Positions 1 through 9,485 of a stretch of DNA of 64,000 nucleotides are shown piece after piece; position 1 is the first letter of the stretch, and the number at the start of each line of letters is the position of its first letter. The translations under genes and the position numbers were made by a program. Origin of the DNA: Streptomyces sp. NBS 14/10 (lineage in GTDB: Bacteria > Actinomycetota > Actinomycetes > Streptomycetales > Streptomycetaceae); NCBI RefSeq assembly GCF_002224125.1, contig NZ_NCSM01000014.1, forward strand, positions 178,779 to 242,778. Direction: 5' to 3'. A model generated the notes under the pieces. The model saw only the letters and a list, made by a program, of their open reading frames with translations. It ran no database searches and was not told where the DNA came from.

Positions 1-12
1 GGGGATCGGGGC

Positions 13-486
13 ATGGACGCGATGCGGCTGATCGGTGTCACGCGGCACGCTCTGGCGCAGGCCGGGACCGTGCATGACATCGTGGCCGAGGCTTGGCAGA
101 TACAGGCCCTCGCGGAAGCGATCGGTGGCCACTTTGTCGTGAGCGGTCCGGCGGCCGCGCGCGCGGAGGCGCGCGGCCTGTGCGAGGCGGGAAGCAGGGC
201 GCGCGGCGCCCTGTTCCACCCCGCGTTGCATCACCCCGCCTTGCACAGCGGGGGCTTACGGGCCGCCCAGCTGTCCGAGGTGAGGGATCCGAGGGAGGTG
301 TTGCTGGCCCTCGGCGATCTGCTCGCGGAGGCGGGTTTCGCGCTGGTCGGCGTCGCCTCCAACACAGACGAGGAGGCACTGTACTGGCAGTGCGTCGAGG
401 CGATCGACGCGGCGGACGAGGCGAGGGACCGGGTGCACGGGATGCTCAGGCACATGACGGTGCTGGAGTGGGGTGGCGCGGCATGA
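13..486 (+). CDS. DUF6099-like actinobacterial protein
   Basis: A 157-residue soluble protein with no signal peptide or membrane segment. From memory its Ala/Glu-rich helical pattern, starting MDAMRLIGVTRHALAQ, resembles the DUF6099 family of Streptomyces, which has no known function. The C-terminal half contains an acidic stretch around NTDEEALYWQCVEAIDAADEA. The ATG lies 13 bases from the window edge, so an upstream start cannot be excluded, but it fits the family N-terminus as I recall it. The next gene follows after about 18 bases, so the two may be co-transcribed. Function unknown. Confidence 0.6.
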   Translation: MDAMRLIGVTRHALAQAGTVHDIVAEAWQIQALAEAIGGHFVVSGPAAARAEARGLCEAGSRARGALFHPALHHPALHSGGLRAAQLSEVRDPREVLLALGDLLAEAGFALVGVASNTDEEALYWQCVEAIDAADEARDRVHGMLRHMTVLEWGGAA

Positions 487-504
487 CAGTGCAGGATGGG
501 ATCC

Positions 505-1428
505 ATGGATCTGCGAATCTTCACCGAGCCCCAGCAGGGGGCGAGCTACGACACCCTGCTCTCCGTCGCCAAGGCCACCGAGGATCTTGGATTCGACGCG
601 TTCTTCCGCTCCGACCATTACATGAAGATGGGAGACGTCGACGGGCTGCCCGGCCCCACCGACGCGTGGATCACCCTGGCCGGGATCGCCCGCGAGACCC
701 GGCGGATCCGGCTCGGCACGCTGATGACGGCCGCGACCTTCCGGCTGCCGGGCGTGCTCGCGATCCAGGTCGCGCAGGTGGACCAGATGTCCGGTGGCCG
801 TGTGGAGCTGGGCCTGGGCGCGGGCTGGTACGAGGAGGAGCACCGGGCGTACGGCATCCCCTTCCCGGCGGAGAAGTTCGCCAGGCTGGAGGAGCAGCTG
901 GCCATCGTCACCGGTCTGTGGCGCACGCCGGTCGGCGAGACCTTCGGATACGAGGGGACGCACTACCAGCTCGCCGACTCGCCCGCGCTCCCCAAGCCCG
1001 CGCAGGACCGGGTGCCCGTGCTGATCGGCGGCCACGGCAAGACCCGCACCCCCCGTCTCGCGGCGCAGTACGCGGACGAGTTCAATATGCCGTTCGCGTC
1101 GGCCGAGGACAGTGAGCGGCAGTTCGGACGGGTCCGGGCGGCGGCCGAGGCCGCGGGCCGCAAGGGCGACGACCTGGTGTACTCCAACGCGCTGGTGGTC
1201 TGCGTGGGCAAGGACGACGCCGAGGTCGCCCGGCGGGCCGATGCCATCGGACGCAAGGTGGACGAGCTGAAGGAGAACGGTCTGGCGGGCTCGCCGGCCG
1301 AGGTTGTCGACAAGATCGGCAAGTATGCGCAGGCCGGCTCGTCGCGGATCTATCTCCAGATTCTGGACCTCGACGACCTCGATCACCTGGAGCTGATTTC
1401 CTCGCAGGTCCAGGCCCAGCTGGGCTGA
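505..1428 (+). CDS. LLM-class F420-dependent oxidoreductase
   Basis: A 307-residue TIM-barrel enzyme of the bacterial luciferase-like superfamily, F420-dependent branch. Recognisable segments are the N-terminal MDLRIFTEPQQGASYDTL strand, FFRSDHYMKMG, the conserved GGRVELGLGAGWYEEEH loop (about residues 97-113) and PVLIGGHGKTRTPRLAAQYAD near residue 172. Members use reduced F420 for hydride transfer to varied substrates; the substrate cannot be read here. A second in-frame ATG lies three codons upstream (496); 505 is preferred because MDLRIFTEP is the usual family start. It begins just after the DUF6099-like gene and precedes a homocysteine methyltransferase gene. Confidence 0.87.
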   Translation: MDLRIFTEPQQGASYDTLLSVAKATEDLGFDAFFRSDHYMKMGDVDGLPGPTDAWITLAGIARETRRIRLGTLMTAATFRLPGVLAIQVAQVDQMSGGRVELGLGAGWYEEEHRAYGIPFPAEKFARLEEQLAIVTGLWRTPVGETFGYEGTHYQLADSPALPKPAQDRVPVLIGGHGKTRTPRLAAQYADEFNMPFASAEDSERQFGRVRAAAEAAGRKGDDLVYSNALVVCVGKDDAEVARRADAIGRKVDELKENGLAGSPAEVVDKIGKYAQAGSSRIYLQILDLDDLDHLELISSQVQAQLG

Positions 1429-1487
1429 ACCCCACGCACCACCGCATGACTGCACCACCGCACCACCCTGAGCAAGGAGCACCCGTG

Positions 1488-2414
1488 ATGTCTGCCCGCC
1501 GTACGCCACTGGCCGCCGCCCTGGAGCGCGGGCCGCTCGTCCTCGACGGCGGGCTGTCCAACCAGCTGGAGGCGCAGGGCTGCGATCTCTCCGATGAGCT
1601 GTGGTCGGCCCGGCTGCTGGCCGATGACCCGCGGCAGATCGAGGAGGCCCATGCGGCGTATGCGCGGGCGGGCGCACGGGTGCTGATCACCAGCAGCTAT
1701 CAGGCGACCTACGAGGGCTTCGCCCGTCGGGGCGTGCTGGAGAAGGAGGCCACGGCGCTGCTGGAGCGCAGCGTGGAGCTGGCGCGCCGGGCGGCCGAGG
1801 GCGCGGGCGGCACCGCCGACCGGCCGGTGTGGGTGGCCGCCTCCGTCGGTCCGTACGGGGCGATGCTGGCGGACGGCAGCGAGTACCGCGGGCGCTATGG
1901 GCTGAGCGTCGGCGAGTTGGAGCGGTTCCACCGGCCGCGGATCGAGGCACTGGCCGCGGCCGGACCCGATGTGCTCGCGCTGGAGACGGTGCCGGACGCC
2001 GACGAGGCCGAGGCGCTGCTGCGGGCGGTCGAGGGCTGTGGGATACCGGTGTGGCTGTCGTACAGCATCGCGGGAGAGCACACCCGGGCCGGGCAGCCGC
2101 TGCGCGAGGCGTTCGCCCTGGCGGCGGGGAACGACCAGGTGCTGGCCGTGGGCGTCAACTGCTGTGAGCCGGGCGACGCCGACCGGGCGGTGGAGATCGC
2201 CGCGACGACCACGGGCAAGCCGGTGGTGGTCTATCCGAACAGCGGCGAGGAGTGGGACGCCAAGGCCCGCGGCTGGCGCGGCCGGGCGACGTTCGACCCG
2301 GCACGGGTGAAGGCGTGGCGCGACGCGGGCGCGCGACTCATCGGCGGCTGCTGCCGGGTGGGGCCGGACCGGATCGCGGAGCTGGCGGCCGTGATGGCCG
2401 ACGAGCGGAAGTGA
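1488..2414 (+). CDS. mmuM: homocysteine S-methyltransferase
   Basis: A 308-residue zinc-dependent enzyme that transfers a methyl group from S-methylmethionine or S-adenosylmethionine to homocysteine, giving methionine. The barrel starts with PLVLDGGLSNQLEAQGCDL. The zinc ligands appear as the first Cys in VNCCEP (about residue 223) and the Cys pair in IGGCCR (about residue 285), as in MmuM/YagD proteins. AAGGAG at 1474-1479 is well placed for ATG 1488; the adjacent GTG at 1485 is an alternative, and the in-frame ATG at 1446 lacks such a site. It probably acts in methyl-group salvage. Confidence 0.88.
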   Translation: MSARRTPLAAALERGPLVLDGGLSNQLEAQGCDLSDELWSARLLADDPRQIEEAHAAYARAGARVLITSSYQATYEGFARRGVLEKEATALLERSVELARRAAEGAGGTADRPVWVAASVGPYGAMLADGSEYRGRYGLSVGELERFHRPRIEALAAAGPDVLALETVPDADEAEALLRAVEGCGIPVWLSYSIAGEHTRAGQPLREAFALAAGNDQVLAVGVNCCEPGDADRAVEIAATTTGKPVVVYPNSGEEWDAKARGWRGRATFDPARVKAWRDAGARLIGGCCRVGPDRIAELAAVMADERK

Positions 2415-2541
2415 CTGACATATGAAAGCGGCGAGCGGAAGTGGCCGGCGTCAGTAGCCGGCGTCAGCAGCCGGCAGAAGGGGGGAGAGCGTGGGACTAA
2501 ACCATTAGAAACGCGGCGGTGGTCCGGCGATACTCGGACGG

Positions 2542-4086
2542 GTGTTCTTGACGATAACCACCACCGGTACCGCCGAGCGCCCCGCGACCGACCTCGGGTT
2601 CCTGCTGCATAAGCACCCCGACAAGGCGCAGCGGTTCTCGACCTCCCATGGCACGGCGCACGTCTTCTACCCCGAGGCGGACGTCGAGCGCTGTACGGCG
2701 GCGCTGCTGCTGGAGGTGGATCCCGTGGCGCTGGTGCGCCGGGGCCGGGGCAAGGGCCGGGGCGGCGCCCCGGACGCGGCGCTCGGGAACTACGTCAACG
2801 ACCGCCCGTACGCCGCCTCCTCACTGCTCTCCGTCGCCCTCAGCAGCGTCTTCTCCAGCGCCCTCAAGGGCCGCTGCAAGGCGCGGCCCGAGCTGCCGGA
2901 GCGGGCGATGCCGCTGCGGATCGAGGTGCCCGCCCTCCCCGCGCGGGGAGGCGCCGAGCTGGTCGTGCGGCTCTTCGAGCCGCTGGGCTGGGAGGTGACC
3001 GCCGAGCCGGTGCCGCTGGACGAGCAGTTCCCGCAGTGGGGCGACTCGCGGTACGTACGGCTGGTGCTGGAGGGCGAGCTGCGGCTGGCCGACGCGCTGC
3101 GCCATCTGTATGTGCTGCTGCCGGTGCTCGACGACGCCAAGCACTACTGGGTGGCCCCGGATGAGGTGGACAAGCTGATCGACTCCGGCGAGGGCTGGCT
3201 GGAGCACCACCCCGAGCAGCGGCTCATCACCAGCCGCTATCTGGCCCGCCGTTGGTCGCTCACGCGCAGCGCCCTGGAGCGGCTTGAGCTGGTGCGGCTC
3301 GCGGAGGCGGACGACACGGAGGTGGAGGAGATCGACAACGCGGTGGACGAGCGGTCCGACACCGAGGACAAGCCGGTGCCGCTGGCCGTGCGGCGGCGCG
3401 AGGCGATCCTCGATGCCCTGCGCTCGGCCGACGCCGCCCGGGTGCTCGACCTGGGCTGTGGACAGGGGCAGTTGGTGGGCGCGCTGCTCAAGGAGACGCG
3501 GTTCACCGAGATCGTCGGTGTCGATGTGTCGATGCGCGCGCTGAACGAGGCGGCCCGGCGGCTGCGCCTGGACCGGATGGGCGAGCGTCGCTCGGCGCGG
3601 GTGAAGCTGCTCCAGGGGTCGCTGGCGTACACCGACAGCCGGTTGCGCGGGTATGACGCCGCGGTGCTCAGCGAGGTGGTCGAGCATCTGGACCCGCCGC
3701 GGCTGCCCGCCCTGGAGTACGCGGTGTTCGGCGCCGCCCGGCCCCGTACGGTCGTGGTGACCACGCCGAACGTGGAGTACAACGTGCGCTGGGAGACCCT
3801 GCCCGCCGGGCGGGTACGCCACCCCGACCACCGCTTCGAGTGGACGCGGGAGGAGTTCCAGGGCTGGGCGCGGACCGTCGCCGAACGCCATGGGTACGCC
3901 GTGGAGTTCCGGCCCGTCGGCCCCGACGACCCGGAGGTCGGCCCGCCGACCCAGCTCGCGCTGTTCCGCCTCGGGACCGGGACCGGGACCGGGGACGGGG
4001 ACGGGGACGGGACCGACACAGAAACCACCCCTGAGACCAACACCACGACTGCGAACGCCACGACCGCGAAGGAGACGGCCGCATGA
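2542..4086 (+). CDS. hen1: 3'-terminal RNA ribose 2'-O-methyltransferase Hen1
   Basis: A 514-residue bacterial Hen1. The N-terminal half (about 1-250, starting FLTITTTGTAERPATDLGFLLHKHP) is the domain that activates Pnkp ligation. The C-terminal half is a SAM methyltransferase with VLDLGCGQGQ (about residue 304) and the metal-binding signature EVVEH, followed by DHRFEWT. Hen1 methylates the 2'-OH at the 3' end of cleaved RNA so that the religated junction resists further cutting. It starts with GTG and overlaps pnkp by four bases. The last 40 residues are an odd low-complexity tail of Gly-Thr, Gly-Asp and Thr-rich repeats, encoded by GGGACC/GGGGAC repeats near 3973-4010. Confidence 0.93.
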   Translation: MFLTITTTGTAERPATDLGFLLHKHPDKAQRFSTSHGTAHVFYPEADVERCTAALLLEVDPVALVRRGRGKGRGGAPDAALGNYVNDRPYAASSLLSVALSSVFSSALKGRCKARPELPERAMPLRIEVPALPARGGAELVVRLFEPLGWEVTAEPVPLDEQFPQWGDSRYVRLVLEGELRLADALRHLYVLLPVLDDAKHYWVAPDEVDKLIDSGEGWLEHHPEQRLITSRYLARRWSLTRSALERLELVRLAEADDTEVEEIDNAVDERSDTEDKPVPLAVRRREAILDALRSADAARVLDLGCGQGQLVGALLKETRFTEIVGVDVSMRALNEAARRLRLDRMGERRSARVKLLQGSLAYTDSRLRGYDAAVLSEVVEHLDPPRLPALEYAVFGAARPRTVVVTTPNVEYNVRWETLPAGRVRHPDHRFEWTREEFQGWARTVAERHGYAVEFRPVGPDDPEVGPPTQLALFRLGTGTGTGDGDGDGTDTETTPETNTTTANATTAKETAA

Positions 4087-6815
4087 CTTCCGCCAAGCGC
4101 GGCCTCGCCGTGCCCGACCTGGCCCTTGTGGTCCTCATCGGCACCACCGGCTCCGGTAAGTCCACCTTCGCCCGCCGCCATTTCCTGCCCACCCAGATCG
4201 TGTCCTCCGACGTATGCCGCGGGCTGGTCGCCGACGACGACAACGACCAGAGCGCCACCCCCGACGCCTTCGCCCTGCTCCACTACATCGCGGGCAAGCG
4301 GCTCGCCGCCGGGCGGCTCACCGTCGTCGACGCGACCAACGTCCAGCCTCAGGCCCGCCGCAGCCTGATCGAGCTGGCCCGCGAGCACGACGTACTGCCC
4401 GTCGCCATCGTCCTGGACGTGCCGGAGAGCGTCTGCGTGCGGCGCAACGCCGAGCGCCCCGACCGGGCGGACCTGCCCGCCCATGTCATCCCGCGCCAGC
4501 GCCGCGAGCTGCGCCGGTCGCTGAAGTCCCTGGAGCGCGAGGGCTTCCGCAAGGTGCATATCCTGCGCGGCGAGGAGGAGGTCGAGACCGCCGGGATCGT
4601 CACCGAGCGCCGCTACAACGATCTGCGCCACCTCACCGGCCCGTTCGACATCATCGGCGACATCCACGGCTGCCGCTCCGAGCTGGAGACCCTGCTCGGC
4701 ACGCTCGGCTACGCGCTGGACCGCGACCCCCTCGGCCGCCCCGTGGACGCCACCCACCCCGAGGGACGTACGGCCGTCTTCGTCGGCGACCTCGTGGACC
4801 GCGGGCCCGACAGCCCCGGTGTGCTGCGCCTGGTGATGGGCATGGTCGCCTCGGGCGCGGCGCTGTGCGTGCCCGGCAACCACGAGAACAAGCTGGGCCG
4901 CTACCTCAAGGGCCGCAACGTCCAGCACACCCACGGACTGGCTCAGACCATCGAGCAGTTGGAGAAGGAGGACGCCACCGACCCGGCCTTCCGCGACCAG
5001 GTGCGGGACTTCATCGCCTCGCTCGTCAGCCACTACGTGCTGGACGGCGGCGCCCTGGTGGTCTGCCACGCCGGGCTGCCCGAGAAGTACCACGGCCGCA
5101 CCTCCGGCCGGGTCCGTTCGCACGCGCTGTACGGCGACACGACCGGCGAGACCGACGAGTTCGGCCTGCCGGTGCGCTACCCGTGGGCCGAGGACTACCG
5201 CGGCCGGGCCGCCGTGGTCTACGGCCACACCCCGACCCCTCGGGCGTCCTGGCTGAACAACACCATCTGCCTGGACACCGGCTGTGTCTTCGGCGGCCGG
5301 ATGACCGCCCTGCGCTGGCCCGAGCGCGAGCTGGTGGACGTCCCCGCCGAGCGGGTCTGGTACGAGCCCGTCAAGCCCCTGACGACCGAGGGCCCGGGCG
5401 GCGCCGACGGCCGGCCGCTCGACCTGAAGGACGTACACGGGCGCCGTGTCATCGAGACCCGGCACATGGGCCGCATCGCGGTGAAGGAGGAGAACGCGGC
5501 GGCGGCGCTTGAGGTCATGAGCCGCTTCGCCATCGACCCGAGGCTGCTGCCCTACCTCCCGCCGACCATGGCCCCCTGCGCGACGTCCAAGGAAGACGCC
5601 CGCGGCGGAGCCGCTGATGGAGGCTTCTTGGAGCACCCGGCGGAGGCGTTCGCCGCCTACCGGGCGGACGGGGTGCGCCAGGTCGTCTGCGAGGAGAAGC
5701 ACATGGGTTCGCGCGCGGTGGTGCTGGTCTGCCGCGACGAGGAGGTCGCGCGCGAGCGCTTCGGCGCGCCGGAGGGCGTGTCCGGCGCGCTGTACACGCG
5801 TACGGGCCGGCCGTTCTTCGACGACCCGACGGTGACCGAGCGCATCCTGCACCGGCTGCGCGGCACCATCGGCCGCGAGGGCCTGTGGGAGGAGCTGGAC
5901 ACCGACTGGCTGCTGCTCGACGCCGAGCTGATGCCCTGGTCGCTGAAGGCGGAGGGGCTGCTGCGCAACCAGTACGCGGCCGTGGGCGCGGCCTCGGGCG
6001 CCGCGTTCCCCGGGGCGCTCGCGGCCCTGGAGTCGGCCGCCGCGCGCGGTGTGGAGGTGGCCTCCCTGCTCGACAAGCAGCGCGAACGCGCCGCCGACGC
6101 GGCCGCGTTCACCGAGGCATACCGGCGCTACTGCTGGCCGGTGGGGGATCCGCAGCGCGGCTGGCCCGGGGAGCGGCAGGAGACCGGCAGGCGCCGTACG
6201 GTGGGGGCGCGCGGCACGGACGGCCTGGACGGCATCCGGCTGGCGCCGTTCCAGATCCTGGCGGTGCGCGGCCGCAGCCTCGCCGCGCTCCCGCACGACC
6301 AGCAGCTCGCGCTGATCGACCGGATTGTCGAGCGCGAGGAACTGGACGCCGATGCGAATAACGGCATCTGTGCCTACGTCCCGAAGTATGTGAACCGGCT
6401 GCTCGCCCCCACCCGTCGGCTGGTCGTCGACACCGAGGACGAGGCGTCGGTCGCCGAGGGCGTGCGGTGGTGGCTGGAGCTGACGGAAGCGGGCGGCGAG
6501 GGCATGGTGGTCAAGCCGCTGGCGGGGCTGGTGCGCAAGGACGGTACGGACGGTCGGCTCGTCCAGCCGGGCGTCAAGTGCCGTGGCCGGGAGTACCTGC
6601 GGATCATCTACGGCCCGGAGTACACCCGACCGGAGAACCTGGACCGGCTGCGCGAGCGGCACCTGGGCCACAAGCGCTCGCTCGCGCTGCGTGAGTACGC
6701 GCTTGGGTTGGAGGCGCTGGACCGGCTGGCGGAGGGGGAGCCGCTGTGGCGGGTCCACGAGGCGGTGTTCGGCGTGCTGGCCCTGGAGTCGGAGCCGGTG
6801 GACCCCCGGCTCTAG
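4083..6815 (+). CDS. pnkp: polynucleotide kinase-phosphatase with ligase domain
   Basis: A 910-residue RNA end-healing and sealing enzyme. Domain 1 is the 5'-kinase with Walker A GTTGSGKST at residues 20-28. Domain 2 is a calcineurin-like 2',3'-phosphatase with GDIHGC (about 191), GDLVDRGPDS (about 236) and GNHE (about 265). Domain 3 is an adenylyltransferase/ligase with the nucleotidyl lysine in EEKHMGSRA (about 539). The ATG overlaps the hen1 stop (ATGA), as expected for the Pnkp-Hen1 complex, in which Hen1 stimulates ligation and marks the repaired end. Known targets of such systems include tRNAs cut by ribotoxins. All three domains look intact. Confidence 0.94.
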   Translation: MTSAKRGLAVPDLALVVLIGTTGSGKSTFARRHFLPTQIVSSDVCRGLVADDDNDQSATPDAFALLHYIAGKRLAAGRLTVVDATNVQPQARRSLIELAREHDVLPVAIVLDVPESVCVRRNAERPDRADLPAHVIPRQRRELRRSLKSLEREGFRKVHILRGEEEVETAGIVTERRYNDLRHLTGPFDIIGDIHGCRSELETLLGTLGYALDRDPLGRPVDATHPEGRTAVFVGDLVDRGPDSPGVLRLVMGMVASGAALCVPGNHENKLGRYLKGRNVQHTHGLAQTIEQLEKEDATDPAFRDQVRDFIASLVSHYVLDGGALVVCHAGLPEKYHGRTSGRVRSHALYGDTTGETDEFGLPVRYPWAEDYRGRAAVVYGHTPTPRASWLNNTICLDTGCVFGGRMTALRWPERELVDVPAERVWYEPVKPLTTEGPGGADGRPLDLKDVHGRRVIETRHMGRIAVKEENAAAALEVMSRFAIDPRLLPYLPPTMAPCATSKEDARGGAADGGFLEHPAEAFAAYRADGVRQVVCEEKHMGSRAVVLVCRDEEVARERFGAPEGVSGALYTRTGRPFFDDPTVTERILHRLRGTIGREGLWEELDTDWLLLDAELMPWSLKAEGLLRNQYAAVGAASGAAFPGALAALESAAARGVEVASLLDKQRERAADAAAFTEAYRRYCWPVGDPQRGWPGERQETGRRRTVGARGTDGLDGIRLAPFQILAVRGRSLAALPHDQQLALIDRIVEREELDADANNGICAYVPKYVNRLLAPTRRLVVDTEDEASVAEGVRWWLELTEAGGEGMVVKPLAGLVRKDGTDGRLVQPGVKCRGREYLRIIYGPEYTRPENLDRLRERHLGHKRSLALREYALGLEALDRLAEGEPLWRVHEAVFGVLALESEPVDPRL

Positions 6816-6827
6816 CGCAGGCGCGGG

Positions 6828-7802
6828 TCAGAGGGTTGGCGTGGCCGGGCGGCGGGCGCGGAAGGCGCGGCGGTAGTCGTGCGGCGGCACGCCCACCGCC
6901 CGGGTGAAGTGGCGCCGTAGATTCGCCGCCGTGCCGAGCCCGCACAGCTCCGCCACCCGGTCCACCGGCAGGTCCCCGCCCTCCAGCAGCTCGCGAGCCC
7001 GCGCGATCCGCTGGGCCTGCAGCCAGCGCAGCGGCGTCGTGCCGGTCGCGGCGTGGAAGCGGCGGGCCAGGGTGCGCGGGCTGGTGTGGGCGCGCCGGGC
7101 CAGGTCGGCGACGGTCAGCGGGGTGTTCAGACGCTCGGCGGCCCAGTGCAGCAGCGGGGCGAGCGAGTCGTCGGTGCGCTCAGGCAGCGGCGCCTCGATG
7201 TACTGGGCCTGGCCGCCCGGCCGGTGGGCGGGCGCGACCAGCTGCCGGGCCAGGGTGTTGGCGGCCGCGCTGCCGAAGTCCTCGCGCACGATGTGCAGAC
7301 ACACGTCGATGCACGCGGTCGACCCCGCCCCGGTGAGGACATCGCCGTGGTCCACGTACAGCACGCTCGGGTCGAGCCGCACCGCCGGATAGCGCTCGGC
7401 GAACAGCGCCGCGTACATCCAGTGGGTGGCCGCCGTACGGCCGTCGAGGAGGCCGGTCGCGGCGAGCGTGAACGCGCCCGAGCACAGCGACACCACGCGG
7501 GCGCCGCGCCGGTGGGCCTCGCGCAGGGCGTCGATGAGGTCGCCGGGCGGATCGCCGCGCACATCTGCGGAGGCCGGGACGATCACTGTGTCGGCGGCGA
7601 TCAGGTCCTCGGCCCCGTACGGCGTATGCGCCGCGAACCAGGAGCGGGTGGCGACCGGGCCGCTGTCCGGGCCGATCGCGCAGACGCGCAAGTCGTACCA
7701 CCCGTCGGGGAGTTCCGGCCGGTCGGTGCCGAAGACATGGCAGGGCACGGCCAGATCGAAGATCGGCATACCGGCGGTGACGGCGACGGCTATCGAAGGC
7801 AT
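6828..7802 (-). CDS. GlxA family AraC-type transcriptional regulator
   Basis: A 324-residue regulator. The N-terminal DJ-1/PfpI-like domain (about 1-185) starts PSIAVAVTAGMPIFDLAVPCHVFG and carries the nucleophile-elbow-like VSLCSGAF. The C-terminal AraC/XylS double helix-turn-helix includes TPLTVADLARRAHTSPRTLARRF. GlxA-type proteins sense small molecules, and the DJ-1 domain is usually not enzymatic here. It faces away from the MFS exporter that starts 66 bases away, so it is a good candidate regulator of that gene. The open frame extends upstream, but ATG 7802 matches the usual family start. It converges on pnkp with a 12-base gap. Confidence 0.88.
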   Translation of the reverse strand: MPSIAVAVTAGMPIFDLAVPCHVFGTDRPELPDGWYDLRVCAIGPDSGPVATRSWFAAHTPYGAEDLIAADTVIVPASADVRGDPPGDLIDALREAHRRGARVVSLCSGAFTLAATGLLDGRTAATHWMYAALFAERYPAVRLDPSVLYVDHGDVLTGAGSTACIDVCLHIVREDFGSAAANTLARQLVAPAHRPGGQAQYIEAPLPERTDDSLAPLLHWAAERLNTPLTVADLARRAHTSPRTLARRFHAATGTTPLRWLQAQRIARARELLEGGDLPVDRVAELCGLGTAANLRRHFTRAVGVPPHDYRRAFRARRPATPTL

Positions 7803-7868
7803 GGCAGAAATGTAGCGGGTGCTGTCACTCTTGCCACTCGTGAGTGCGTGCCGCGCCGTCGATGCTGG

Positions 7869-9425
7869 ATGGGCATGACGATCCCTTCCACAAAGGCCCA
7901 GGGGAGCGGTGTGCCCGAACCCGCGACCTCCCCGGGCCCCGATCCCCGCCGCTGGCTGATCCTCGCCGTGGCGTCCGCGGCCCAATTCCTCGCCGTACTC
8001 GACCTGATCGCGGTCAATATCGCCTTCCCCGCGATCGGCGCCGACTTCCGCTCGGCCTCCACCGCCGCGCTCTCCTGGGTCCTGAACGCCTACACGATCG
8101 TGCTCGCGGCGCTGCTGGTCCCGGCGGGCAGGCTCGCCGACGAGACGGGCAGGCGCCGTTCCTTCCTGCTGGGCATGGCCCTGTTCGGGGTGGCCTCGCT
8201 CGGCTGCGGGGCCGTCCCCGGCCTCGGCTGGCTCATCGCGGCACGGGTGGTGCAGGGGGTCGCGGCGGCGGTCGTGGTGCCCACCTCCCTCTCCCTGGCG
8301 CTGCCCGCCTTCGCACCGCACGAGCGGGCCACGGCCGTGGGGGTGTGGACGGCGGTCAGCGCGGTGGCTGCGAGCTCGGGGCCGGTGGTGGGCGGACTGC
8401 TCGCGGCCTCCGACTGGCGGTGGATCTTCCTGATCAATGTCCCGGTGGTGCTGGTGGCGGTGGCGGCGGGCCTATGGATCCTGCCGCGCACCGAGCCGGT
8501 GCGCGCCGAGCCTGTGCCTACCGAGCCCGTACGCAGCGAGTCCGCGCGTACCGAGCCGGTGCGTCCGGTGCGTACCGGGCCGGTACGGAGCCGTGCCCGT
8601 CGGCTCGATCCGCTCGGCACCCTGCTGGTGCTGCTGGCCACCGGCTCCCTGACCACCGCCTGCGTCGAGGCGCCGGACTGGGGGTACGCCGCGCCCGCCA
8701 CCCTCGCCTTCCTGGCCACGGGCCTCGCGGCCGCCGCGCTGTGCGCGGCGCATATGCGGCGGCACCCGGACCCGGTGGTGGACCCGGAGCTGTTCCGCAC
8801 GCGCGGGTTCACCACCGCCACCCTCGGTCTGCTCAGCTACTTTCTCGCCTACTCGGCGATGCTGCTCTCCGCCACCTGGCTGTTCACCGGCGTCTGGGGC
8901 TACTCGACGCGCCGCGCGGGCGTCGCCATCGCCGCATGGCCGCTGACCGTGCTGGTCGTCTCGATGCCGTCGGGGCGGATCGTCCGGGTGCTGGGGGAGC
9001 GGCGCAGTGCCGTGCTGGGTGCCGCCGCGTTCACCGCGGCGCCGGTGTGGTGGCTGGTGGCGGCGGGCCCGTCGGGGGACGGGGCGCACTACACGGCCGG
9101 TTTTCTGCCCGGGCTGGTGCTCGCCGGGATCGGCGCCGGGCTGTACCAGCCGGTGATGTTCGCGGCGGCCGGTCTGCTGCCCGCCCACCGGCTGTCCCTG
9201 GGCTCGGGGGTGCTGATGATGTCGCGTCAGGGCGGTACCGCGCTGGGCGTCGCGGCCCTGGTGGTGGTCACCGGCGGCGCCCACCAGCCGGACCTGGGGG
9301 CGCTGCGCGCGGGCTGGGTCTTCGCGGCACTGACCGCGGCGGTGGCGGCGCTCGCGGGCGCGGTGTTCCGTACCGGGCAGCACCGGGTGGGTACCGGGCA
9401 GGACCGGGCGGCGAGGCGCCATTGA
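7869..9425 (+). CDS. DHA2-family MFS drug efflux transporter
   Basis: A 518-residue membrane protein of the EmrB/QacA type. The first half shows WLILAVASAAQFLAVLDLIAVNIAFP, motif A as GRLADETGRRRSF, and the RVVQGVAAAVVVPTSL helix. About 14 hydrophobic segments are expected. Between helices 6 and 7 lies an unusual charged repeat (about residues 208-243) with copies of TEPVR. Start: ATG 7869 gives MGMTIPSTK; ATG 7875 is equally possible and lies after GGATGG. It is transcribed divergently from the GlxA-type regulator, its likely controller. Substrate unknown. Confidence 0.88.
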   Translation: MGMTIPSTKAQGSGVPEPATSPGPDPRRWLILAVASAAQFLAVLDLIAVNIAFPAIGADFRSASTAALSWVLNAYTIVLAALLVPAGRLADETGRRRSFLLGMALFGVASLGCGAVPGLGWLIAARVVQGVAAAVVVPTSLSLALPAFAPHERATAVGVWTAVSAVAASSGPVVGGLLAASDWRWIFLINVPVVLVAVAAGLWILPRTEPVRAEPVPTEPVRSESARTEPVRPVRTGPVRSRARRLDPLGTLLVLLATGSLTTACVEAPDWGYAAPATLAFLATGLAAAALCAAHMRRHPDPVVDPELFRTRGFTTATLGLLSYFLAYSAMLLSATWLFTGVWGYSTRRAGVAIAAWPLTVLVVSMPSGRIVRVLGERRSAVLGAAAFTAAPVWWLVAAGPSGDGAHYTAGFLPGLVLAGIGAGLYQPVMFAAAGLLPAHRLSLGSGVLMMSRQGGTALGVAALVVVTGGAHQPDLGALRAGWVFAALTAAVAALAGAVFRTGQHRVGTGQDRAARRH

Positions 9426-9485
9426 CGTGCCTGTGACATGTGCCTAGCGTGCTGTCGCTCATGTCTCGGTCGCAGGGTTCTCGCC

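Noticed and set aside
3237..6758. 1173-codon open frame on the minus strand opposite hen1-pnkp
   Set aside because: It lies antisense to two clearly conserved genes and encodes low-complexity His/Gln/Arg sequence, a by-product of high GC.
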